From DATKXO01 sp035528995 (GTDB taxonomy: Bacteria > Planctomycetota > Phycisphaerae > UBA1845): a stretch of 11,718 nucleotides of DNA. Under the pieces are notes generated by a model. That model did not search any database. It saw only the letters and a list, made by a program, of their open reading frames with translations, and was not told the DNA's origin. The stretch spans positions 1 through 11,718 of the forward strand of contig DATKXO010000236.1 of the NCBI GenBank assembly GCA_035528995.1. Reading direction: 5' to 3'. The translations under genes and the position numbers were made by a program. This document shows, piece after piece, positions 1-5,738 of this stretch; within the stretch, counting starts at the first letter, position 1; every line of letters starts with the position of its first letter.

Positions 1-292
1 CGTAGAGCAGTTGCTTGCGCTGATGCATGGTCTCGGTGAAGATCATCTCGGTGGCGCGCGGGTGGGGGGATTCCAATTCGGACATGAAGGCCGGGCGTAC
101 GCCGATGACGCGGCCGCCAGCGGCCAGGGCGGCATCGGTCAGGGCACCCATGAGTCCGCCGGCTCCGCCTCCGCACAAAACGGTGAGCCCGCTGCGAGCG
201 AGGGCCCGGCCGAGGTCGGCAGCGGCATCGAGATAGGCCCGCGGGGCGCGATGGCTGGACGCACAGTAGACGCAGATGGCTTCGAGGTTCAC
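1..292 (-). CDS. LOG-family Rossmann-fold protein (TIGR00730-like; possible nucleoside-monophosphate phosphoribohydrolase), 3' end cut by window edge
   Basis: The first 97 residues are visible, read from a GTG at 290-292; the rest lies beyond the left edge. The start is supported by an AAGGA Shine-Dalgarno (302-306 on the plus strand) 9 bases upstream and by homology beginning at once with ICVYCASS (residues 6-13), the family's N-terminal strand and nucleotide-binding turn. Next come CGGGAGGLMG (40-49), matching the family GGG..GLMG signature, VIGVRPAFM (62-70), and a segment ending TETMHQRKQ (86-94), matching the conserved M-H-x-R-K helix. The catalytic PGGxGTxxE motif falls outside the window. 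Family members hydrolyse nucleoside 5'-monophosphates such as AMP or cytokinin ribotides to base and ribose-5-phosphate in the cytosol; the substrate here cannot be told. It lies 28 bases downstream of the GlmU-like gene in the same direction, so co-transcription is likely. Family assignment is strong, exact function inferred. Confidence 0.88.
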   Translation of the reverse strand, partial: MNLEAICVYCASSHRAPRAYLDAAADLGRALARSGLTVLCGGGAGGLMGALTDAALAAGGRVIGVRPAFMSELESPHPRATEMIFTETMHQRKQLLY

Positions 293-301
293 TTCGCTGG
301 T

Positions 302-306
302 TCCTT
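302..306 (-). promoter_or_regulatory. Ribosome binding site deciding the GTG start of the LOG-family gene
   Basis: The minus strand reads AAGGA here, 9 bases before the GTG at 290-292. No in-frame ATG lies near the start of the homology, so this site together with the ICVYCASS motif fixes a GTG start. Confidence 0.55.
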
Positions 307-320
307 TGTGAGATTGGTCG

Positions 321-1550
321 TCAGGCCGGCGCGGCGGTCTCCCACTCCCGTGCGATCCTGGCCGCGGTAATGAACAGTTGGGCCTCGGCGTCGCTGCAGA
401 TCACTTCGCGTCGCCGCATGACCAGTCGAGCCGTGGCCAGCAGGCGTTCGGGGTCACCCTCTTCCGATCCGTCGTCGGCCAGCCAGGAGAACGAGGGCAC
501 GAACTTGGGCAGGATGCGGCTGGAGGCCACCATGGCCGCGCATCCTATGCTAGCCCCGGTGGGCAGGGCCTGCTGGATGCCGAGCTTGGCATGGTCGCCG
601 ATGATTGAGCCGAAGAAGGTCAAGCCGGTGTCGACGTCGCGCCCGTTGACCGGCACGCGGATGGAGCCGTAGGTGTTCTTGAGGTTGCTGTTGACCGTGC
701 CGGCGCCGAGGTTCACCCAACTGGCGACATAGGCCTGGCCGAGAAACCCGGCGTGCTGTTTGTTTGAATAGCCGGCGATGATGCAGGCGTAGACCTCGCC
801 GCCGACCTTGCACAGCGGACCGATGGTGGTTCCGCCGTGGATGTGGGTGTGCGGCTTGATGACCGCGCCCGGTCCGATGTAGGTCGGTCCGGCGATGTAG
901 GTGTGGGGGCCGATCCGGGCGCCCTCGGCGATGTAAACCGGTCCTTCCTGAGCGTCGATCACGGCCGTCGGGCCGACGACGGCCCGGTCTCCGACGTGGA
1001 TCAGATCCGGTTCCAGCAGGTGGGCGGAACTGCTGACCTTGCCCTCGAAGGCCCGGTCACCGGTCCAGTCGGCTTGCAGGGCTTCGGCGTTGTAGGAGAC
1101 GAGGTCCCAGGCGTAGTCGATCATGCGGGCGTCGACCGGGCCGTGTGCCACCGAGCGGATCAGGTCGGCGGAGCGTTTTGGGTCGAGCAGGTCGGCGGGG
1201 GTGAGCCGATCGGCCAGGGGCGCGTCGCAGGCGATGTATGCGATGTGGTCGCCGTGGGTTCCGACGTAGGGCGGTGCGTGGAAATCGACCTGCCTGTCGA
1301 ACAGCCATCGACCGTTGATTAGCAGAGTGTCGGGCTGGAGGCGGGCATTGGCCGGTACCTGCAAGCGCTCGGTGGCGACGGCGGCCCATACATCGCGCGT
1401 CCAGAGTCCAGCGACCGGCACCTTCAGAAAGTGGGCCACACGATCGAGGAGTGTCCTGCGTCCACAACGCAGTTCGAAGACGGTTCGCCAGTAGACCAGC
1501 GGCGTGAGGTTGTTCACACCACTGTCTTCAAAAACGATGATCGGCTGCAT
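321..1550 (-). CDS. GlmU-like bifunctional protein: NTP_transf_4-type N-terminal domain plus left-handed beta-helix acyltransferase domain
   Basis: 409 residues, ATG to TGA. The N-terminus (IIVFEDSGVNNLTPL, residues 4-18, then LVYWRTVFELRCG, 18-30) resembles the alternative bacterial GlmU group (TIGR03991-like, NTP_transf_4), which lacks the classical LAAGxGTRM loop; no such loop is present here. Residues about 185-350 are hexapeptide repeats of a left-handed beta-helix (VYIAEG, ARIGPHT, TYIGPG, TTIGPL). QHAGFLGQ followed seven residues later by NLGAGT (265-285) has the same spacing as GHLTYLGD...NIGAGT of classical GlmU, putting H266 at the catalytic histidine of the acetyltransferase site. 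The expected role is making UDP-N-acetylglucosamine or a related nucleotide sugar in the cytosol for wall or envelope polymers; sugar and acyl substrates are not shown. It is the first gene of a probable two-gene operon with the LOG-family gene. No Shine-Dalgarno is visible before the ATG. Confidence 0.88.
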   Translation of the reverse strand: MQPIIVFEDSGVNNLTPLVYWRTVFELRCGRRTLLDRVAHFLKVPVAGLWTRDVWAAVATERLQVPANARLQPDTLLINGRWLFDRQVDFHAPPYVGTHGDHIAYIACDAPLADRLTPADLLDPKRSADLIRSVAHGPVDARMIDYAWDLVSYNAEALQADWTGDRAFEGKVSSSAHLLEPDLIHVGDRAVVGPTAVIDAQEGPVYIAEGARIGPHTYIAGPTYIGPGAVIKPHTHIHGGTTIGPLCKVGGEVYACIIAGYSNKQHAGFLGQAYVASWVNLGAGTVNSNLKNTYGSIRVPVNGRDVDTGLTFFGSIIGDHAKLGIQQALPTGASIGCAAMVASSRILPKFVPSFSWLADDGSEEGDPERLLATARLVMRRREVICSDAEAQLFITAARIAREWETAAPA

Positions 1551-1557
1551 GACCGGG

Positions 1558-1588
1558 AGTATAACCGCCGGGCCGGCCGATCGTCCAA
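1558..1588 (-). promoter_or_regulatory. Candidate promoter for the GlmU-like gene, possibly giving a leaderless mRNA
   Basis: On the minus strand a -35-like TTGGAC (1583-1588) is followed 19 bases later by TATACT (1558-1563), a five-of-six match to the -10 consensus. Only seven bases separate the -10 from the ATG at 1550, so transcription would start at or within a base or two of the start codon. That agrees with the absence of a Shine-Dalgarno. The long spacer and poor -35 keep this a candidate. Confidence 0.42.
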
Positions 1589-1769
1589 GGTCGGTTGGCG
1601 GTCGAATTCGGGCCGTCCGGATCGCTGGGAGGAGGGGCCGTAGCGGCTGCGATGAATGGGCCCGATCCGATCAGGCCCGAAAACCGGAGCCTCAGGGACG
1701 CATTGGTGTGCGGGGTTGTCACGCGCGGGAGCTGGGAGGCCCGCGACACCTCGGGCGGCATTCGGTTTT

Positions 1770-1834
1770 GGGTGCCGCGGGGGGCTTGTCCGCCCGTGCG
1801 ATCTACACTGGCAGGCAAGCTGCCAGTGGCACCC
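1770..1834. repeat. Inverted pair of 29-nt REP-like palindromic units (BIME-like)
   Basis: Unit B (1806-1834, plus) has arms CACTGGCAG and CTGCCAGTG around a GCAAG loop, a perfect 9-bp stem, followed by tail GCACCC. Unit A (1770-1798) is on the opposite strand; its reverse complement has arms CACGGGCGG and CCCCCCGCG around loop ACAAG with the same tail. The two 29-mers match at 22 positions. Two stem pairs differ in a compensatory way (T-A against G-C at pair 4/20, A-T against G-C at pair 8/16), so base pairing itself seems conserved. The units lie head to head, 7 bases apart. This is the layout of REP/BIME elements; no other full copy occurs in the window, so family status in the genome is inferred. 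Confidence 0.65.
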
Positions 1835-1885
1835 ACCTAAACCGTCACGCGCCGGGGCTGGGTGTCAGGGAAGCGGCATCCGGGA

Positions 1886-1894
1886 TGGTATAAG
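1886..1894 (+). promoter_or_regulatory. Candidate extended -10 promoter for the dockerin gene
   Basis: TGGTATAAG fits the extended -10 form TGn followed by TATAAG, a five-of-six match to TATAAT. No good -35 stands at the usual distance. If used, transcription would start near 1901 and leave a leader of about 255 bases before the ATG at 2157. Confidence 0.3.
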
Positions 1895-2145
1895 TGACAC
1901 TCGGAATCCGGCAGTTGGGCTGGTTATGGGGGCTCGCGGGGCTGGGTGTTTGCCGGCGCGGTGGCGAAATGGGTCCATGGGAGCGAACAGCCGCCATTTC
2001 GGTTGAATTCGGTTGGCAGAATGCAAACAATAGACCGAGGGGTCTGGAGCTCCCTGCGGGGTGTTCAAAGGGCCGAAGTCCGGCACGGGTCTGTACATTA
2101 GCGGACAGTGGTGCCGGGTGGGGCGCGTGCGGCGAAAGACTGAGC

Positions 2146-2153
2146 GGAGAAGG
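2146..2153 (+). promoter_or_regulatory. Ribosome binding site deciding the start of the dockerin gene
   Basis: GGAGAAGG ends three bases before the ATG at 2157, with the GGAG core seven bases away. An upstream in-frame ATG at 2061 would add 32 Arg-rich residues before the signal peptide and lacks such a site, so 2157 is preferred. Confidence 0.7.
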
Positions 2154-2156
2154 CCT

Positions 2157-4508
2157 ATGACCGGAATCAATCGATCGAGTGTTTGTAGCGTTCGCCGGGG
2201 AATGCCGGCGATGGTCTGCTGTTTGCTGGCGGCGTGTGCCCTGACCGGGACAGCCGTGGCAGCCGGTGGTCCGGCCGACGTTCGTGGTGCGGCCGAGGGC
2301 GTGACGGCCCGTGAGATGACGGAGATACCGGTCACGGTGCCCCGTCTCAGCGTCACCATGACACCGGTCAAGGTGGTTTCCGAGTTCGACGAGGTGTGGG
2401 GGCAAAGCCTCGCGACGGGCGGGCTGCGGTCGTGTCCGCAACTGCTGGTGACGCACTCCGGCCTGGACTTCGAGGGAAACATGCAGTCGATCATCCTGCA
2501 GGGCGGGTTCGTGGAGCAGGAGATCGCGGCGGCGTCTTACACGCTGTCGGCGTCGGCGTTTCCGGTCACGGTCAACACGATGGAAATGGCGTTCGGTCAG
2601 AACTACGCGACGGAACCCACCATCACACACTGGTCGGTGCTGGTGTGGGAAGGGGTGCCATCGGACAGCAATCCCCCGATCGTGACTTACTCCTCGGACG
2701 ACGTCATTCTGCCGCACCTGACGTTTCCGGCGGGCTCGAGCCCGCAGGCCGTCCTGCTGAACGTGACGGTCGATCCGGGCGACCCGGAGCAGATTCTGGT
2801 GCAGGACGACGGGTCCCACAAGTTCAGCGTCGGGTTCCGGGTCGATCAGCATCATCAGCCGGCGTCGTCCGACTGCTGCCTGGGATTCCTGCCTCAGGCG
2901 TGCTGCCCGGCGGGCGACCCGATCGAGAGCCCGCTCTGTCAGTGGTCCGCCCCGGGCAATAACAACGCGTTTCCGACGACGGATGCGGACGGTGCGGACG
3001 CTCCATCGCAGAACTGGCTGCGCTGCCGGGACGGCTGCGGTGGGTTGGCCTGTCCGGGTGGATGGCACGACAACAATTACGTGGGCATGTCGGGCGACTG
3101 GAACATCCGGGCGAGCTATACGCCGTTCACTTGCCCGGACGTGGGGGCGTGCTGCTTCTCGGACGGGAGCTGCGACCTGCGGGTGGACCTGGCATCCTGC
3201 ACCAGTGCCGGCGGAACGTTCCAGGGTGCGGGGACGACCTGCGAACCGAATCCGTGCCCGATCCCGCCGGGCGGCTGCTGCGATCCGGAGCGGGTCTGCA
3301 CGGACGAGGTGCAGGGAGAGAACTGCCAGGGCCCCGGTTACACGTTCTTCGCCGACCGGCAGTGCAGCACCATCGACTGTCCGTTTCCCGGAGCGTGCTG
3401 CTTCTTCGACACGCAGGAATGCGTTCAGTTCACTCCCTCGCTGTGCGCCAATGCCGAGGGGGTGTACATGGGCCACGGTACGACCTGCGGTCTGGTGGAT
3501 TGCACCGAGCCGTTCGGCGCCTGCTGTGACGTCGCGGCGATCTGCACCGACGGCGTGCTGGAAAGCCAGTGCGTGGGCACGTACGACACGTTCTTCGAGC
3601 TCCAGACGTGCGGGGAAGTGAGCTGTCCCACGGCCCGGGGCGCGTGCTGCGGGGCCAACGACAGTTGCCTGCAGTTTCAGGAGCAGGGTTTTTGCACGAA
3701 CGTCTTGGGGGGCATCTACGCGGGTGACGGCACCGACTGCGACGATCAGGTCTGCGTGGCCGGCGCCTGTTGCCTGATCGACGGAAGCTGCCAGGAAGTG
3801 GTGGAGTCCGAGTGCCTCGGCTTGGGTGGTACCTTCCAAGGCGTGGGTAGTGACTGCGCAACGGCCGGTTGTCCACAGCCCCATGGGGCCTGCTGCGTGA
3901 ACGAGAACTGCGTGGCCGATCAGACCGAGGTCAACTGCATCGGGTTCGGCGGCAGCTGGGTGGGCGCGTTCACGGACTGCGGTCCGCCCGACCCGTGCAT
4001 CACGTCGGCCACGATCGTCGGGGTCGAGAGTTGTCGCGATCACGGTTCGGCACCGCCGGTGGAGCGTTGCCTGGACGTGGGCGCGGTGAACATCGAACCT
4101 CGTCTGGGCGGGGTGCAGAAGCTGGTCTTCCAGGTGAGCGATCCGGTGACGACGGTGGATGCGTCGGTGGAATGTGTGAACAGCACGTACACCGGCGCGC
4201 CGAGCGTCACGCCCGACGGAACGACGGTGACGGTGGAGTTGAGTTCGGCGTTTCCCGATCTGGACTGCTGCACGGTGACGCTCAGCGGGCAGGTGGACGA
4301 CAGCATTGCCGTCCGGACGCTGACCGGCGACGTGGATCTCAGCGGCGACATTTCGACGGCGGACGGATCGAGCGTGAAACAGCGGCTCGGCCTGGGCGCG
4401 GAGGTGGTGGGTGCCCAGTACGACGTGGATACGGACGACGCGATCAGCACGGCCGACAAGTCGTCGGTCAAGGCCCGGTTGGGCAACATCGCGGCGGTCT
4501 GCCCGTAG
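2157..4508 (+). CDS. Secreted multi-module protein with seven six-cysteine repeats and C-terminal dockerin type I domain
   Basis: 783 residues from the ATG at 2157. Residues 1-36 form a signal peptide: basic start (NRSSVCSVRRG), hydrophobic core (MVCCLLAACALTGTAV), likely cleavage after an A-A site. Residues about 37-329 are an unrecognised, probably beta-rich domain that is Cys- and Gly-rich near its end. Seven modules of 38-42 residues follow (330-614), each opening GACC or GGCC and carrying six cysteines. Residues 615-724 look like a beta-sandwich of the type that often precedes planctomycete dockerins. Residues 725-783 are a dockerin with two calcium loops, DVDLSGDISTAD (725-736) and DVDTDDAISTAD (756-767), each followed by SSVK. 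The protein should be exported and disulfide-rich, held at the surface or in a complex through the dockerin. Its ligand is unknown and no catalytic domain is seen. It is a single-gene unit: divergent from the left neighbour, convergent with the right. Architecture is clear; function is not. Confidence 0.9.
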   Translation: MTGINRSSVCSVRRGMPAMVCCLLAACALTGTAVAAGGPADVRGAAEGVTAREMTEIPVTVPRLSVTMTPVKVVSEFDEVWGQSLATGGLRSCPQLLVTHSGLDFEGNMQSIILQGGFVEQEIAAASYTLSASAFPVTVNTMEMAFGQNYATEPTITHWSVLVWEGVPSDSNPPIVTYSSDDVILPHLTFPAGSSPQAVLLNVTVDPGDPEQILVQDDGSHKFSVGFRVDQHHQPASSDCCLGFLPQACCPAGDPIESPLCQWSAPGNNNAFPTTDADGADAPSQNWLRCRDGCGGLACPGGWHDNNYVGMSGDWNIRASYTPFTCPDVGACCFSDGSCDLRVDLASCTSAGGTFQGAGTTCEPNPCPIPPGGCCDPERVCTDEVQGENCQGPGYTFFADRQCSTIDCPFPGACCFFDTQECVQFTPSLCANAEGVYMGHGTTCGLVDCTEPFGACCDVAAICTDGVLESQCVGTYDTFFELQTCGEVSCPTARGACCGANDSCLQFQEQGFCTNVLGGIYAGDGTDCDDQVCVAGACCLIDGSCQEVVESECLGLGGTFQGVGSDCATAGCPQPHGACCVNENCVADQTEVNCIGFGGSWVGAFTDCGPPDPCITSATIVGVESCRDHGSAPPVERCLDVGAVNIEPRLGGVQKLVFQVSDPVTTVDASVECVNSTYTGAPSVTPDGTTVTVELSSAFPDLDCCTVTLSGQVDDSIAVRTLTGDVDLSGDISTADGSSVKQRLGLGAEVVGAQYDVDTDDAISTADKSSVKARLGNIAAVCP
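3144..3998 (+). repeat. Seven tandem six-cysteine protein modules within the dockerin gene
   Basis: Modules begin at residues 330, 372, 412, 454, 495, 536 and 577. Each has the pattern CC-x(4-6)-C-x(7-8)-C-x(12-14)-C-x(4-5)-C. Modules 1, 3, 5, 6 and 7 share a central GG-x-[FYW]-x-G segment or a close variant of it (GGTFQGAGTTC in module 1, EGVYMGHGTTC in module 3). Modules 2 and 4 instead carry a YTFFADRQC or YDTFFELQTC segment, giving the order A-B-A-B-A-A-A. Similar GACC modules are known from planctomycete secreted proteins; their fold and ligand are not established to my knowledge. Confidence 0.85.
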
Positions 4509-4544
4509 ACGGTGGCGATCGGGAACCTGGTTTGATGGAAACAC

Positions 4545-4584
4545 GCCCGCCCGGGGCTCGTCGTTGGACGGGCTCCGGGCGGGC
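4545..4584 (+). terminator. Strong hairpin downstream of the dockerin gene, likely transcription terminator
   Basis: GCCCGCCCGG (4545-4554) pairs perfectly with CCGGGCGGGC (4575-4584). The stem continues inward for eight more pairs, two of them G-U, to a GTTG loop at 4563-4566, giving 18 pairs. It starts 37 bases after the stop codon. There is no clear T-run on either side, so it may act as a non-canonical or bidirectional terminator between the convergent dockerin and CNNM genes. Confidence 0.55.
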
Positions 4585-4609
4585 TCGTTGTTGGGCGAGC
4601 GTGGCACCC
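4583..4609 (+). repeat. Second hairpin similar to the terminator loop arm, with REP-like GTGGCACCC tail
   Basis: GCTCGTT (4583-4589) pairs with GGCGAGC (4594-4600) around a GTTG loop, with two G-U pairs at the top. The 20 bases at 4581-4600 match 4554-4573 at 17 positions, so this looks like a partial duplication of the preceding hairpin with a 27-base offset. It is followed at once by GTGGCACCC (4601-4609), the tail also seen in REP-like unit B at 1826-1834. Function is unknown. Confidence 0.4.
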
Positions 4610-4697
4610 GGTGTTGGCGGGCACCCGCGGAGCGTGAAGCGTGCGGAGATCTTCTTCTGCCGAAGCTGTATTGGTGCATCCTGATCGAGCACCGGTG

Positions 4698-5738
4698 CTA
4701 GGCGGTCAGTTCGCCGACGATCTCTTCGAGGAGGTCCTCGAGCGTGACGATGCCCAGGAGGGGGTTCTGCGGAGTGCCCACGACGGCGATGGGGTGGGCC
4801 GAGCGCTGGAGGCGAAGGAGTACGGAAGCGACGGGGGTGTCCGGGCCCACGTGCTCAACCGGTTGGGCGCGTTCGGCCACGCGCGACCAAGTCGTGTCGG
4901 CCAACAGGGAATAGACGTTGACAATGCCGACCACTCGGGCGATGCCCACAGCGCCGGCACCGTCACCAGCCCCGCCGCCGGCAACGCCCTGCTTCGTCCC
5001 TTTGGGGCGGGTCTCGAGAAGGGGCATGCGGGTATGTTTGTGCTGTCTGGCGAGGCTCAGGAAGGTGGGGCGGTCCGTGTCGGCCTCGACGGCGACGACC
5101 TGGTCGCGTGGCACCATCACCTCGCGGACGGTTCGGCGGGGCAGGTCCATGACGCGATCGACGAACTCGAGGTGCTGCCCGGCGTGCTCGCCGTTGGCCA
5201 GGCCCTCGCGCAGCAGCATGGCCATGCGTCGCCGACGATCCGACCGTCCGGGGTCGTCCTCGTGCCAGCCGATGGCACCCAGGAGCGCCACGGAGAGCAG
5301 GCGAATACACCAGACCAGCGGTGCGAAGACCCTCTTGGCAATCAGTAGCGGGAGGCTGCAGGGGTACAGAAGGCGGTCGGCGTGTCGCTGGAAGAGGTTC
5401 TTGGGGGTCACCTCTCCGAAGACGAAGATCAGCGGCGTGGCCAGCAGGGTGGTGTACAGCTCGATCTGGCGGTCGGAAAGGGCCAGGGCGGCGCCGAGCA
5501 GCATGGCCGTGAAGACGGTGACCAGGTAGTTGCTCAGGTTGGTGCCCACCAGGATGACCGAGAGGGCGACCTGCTCGTCGTCGAGGAAGCGGTGGAGGCG
5601 GAGGGCCCGAAGCTCACGGCGATCCCGGGCGAGCCTGAGGCGCAGGCGGTTGACACAATAGAGCCCGGTCTCGGCCCCGGAGAAGAGCCCGCTGGCGGCC
5701 ACGCAGATCAGAATACCTATGGCAAAGAGGACCCACAT
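4698..5738 (-). CDS. Short CNNM/CorC-type membrane protein (DUF21 + CBS pair, no CorC_HlyC domain)
   Basis: 346 residues. The DUF21 (CNNM transmembrane) domain spans about 1-180, with a first membrane helix leading into FSGAET (19-24), more hydrophobic segments (about 58-84, 92-110 and 125-157) and FGEVTPKN (107-114), a signature of the family. A CBS pair follows: EVMVPRDQVVAV (206-217) opens the first CBS, VTLEDLLEEIVGEL (331-344) closes the second. The protein stops there, so the usual C-terminal CorC_HlyC domain of about 80 residues is missing. A Gly/Ala-rich insertion (about 247-266) sits inside the first CBS before VVGIVNVYSLL. The family is linked to Mg/Co efflux or membrane-protein homeostasis in the inner membrane; the CBS pair probably senses nucleotide. 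Its ATG overlaps the stop of the upstream paralogue by one base (TGATG), with GGAG (5747-5750) eight bases upstream inside that gene. The two are translationally coupled and may act as a heteromer. Confidence 0.87.
   Translation of the reverse strand: MWVLFAIGILICVAASGLFSGAETGLYCVNRLRLRLARDRRELRALRLHRFLDDEQVALSVILVGTNLSNYLVTVFTAMLLGAALALSDRQIELYTTLLATPLIFVFGEVTPKNLFQRHADRLLYPCSLPLLIAKRVFAPLVWCIRLLSVALLGAIGWHEDDPGRSDRRRRMAMLLREGLANGEHAGQHLEFVDRVMDLPRRTVREVMVPRDQVVAVEADTDRPTFLSLARQHKHTRMPLLETRPKGTKQGVAGGGAGDGAGAVGIARVVGIVNVYSLLADTTWSRVAERAQPVEHVGPDTPVASVLLRLQRSAHPIAVVGTPQNPLLGIVTLEDLLEEIVGELTA

Larger units (their letters stand above)
1551..2156. other. Divergent intergenic region without a convincing gene
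   Basis: These 606 bases separate the minus-strand GlmU-like gene from the plus-strand dockerin gene. No small reading frame here has a recognisable domain, a good ribosome binding site and a sensible composition. The region contains a minus promoter near 1558-1588, GC-rich short hairpins (for example 1658-1678 and 1724-1745), the inverted REP-like pair at 1770-1834, a plus-strand extended -10 near 1886, a 12-base direct repeat GGGGCTGGGTGT at 1854-1865 and 1938-1949, and an 8-base inverted repeat next to a spaced direct repeat at 1965-2015. Confidence 0.7.

Noticed and set aside
837..1322. A 161-codon plus-strand frame opposite the GlmU-like gene
   Set aside because: The composition is an antisense reflection of the hexapeptide repeats; no motif or start signal.
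2061..2156. Upstream ATG extending the dockerin protein by 32 residues
   Set aside because: It would put a basic, non-hydrophobic stretch before a normal signal peptide; the ATG at 2157 has a good GGAGAAGG site and gives a proper export signal.
3144..3998. A DNA-level tandem repeat or CRISPR-like array
   Set aside because: Periodicity of about 120-126 bases exists only at protein level through cysteine spacing; the nucleotide sequences are too diverged for a DNA repeat array and there are no spacers.
1845..4679. A 944-codon open frame on the minus strand opposite the dockerin gene
   Set aside because: Its translation is Arg/His/Ala-rich with no domain or signal peptide, and the plus strand has a signal peptide, repeats and dockerin. 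It is a GC-driven antisense shadow.
4689..4698. Palindrome GCACCGGTGC touching the stop codon of the short CNNM gene
   Set aside because: Only 10 bases with no loop and no T-run, so not a terminator, and such short GC palindromes are expected by chance.
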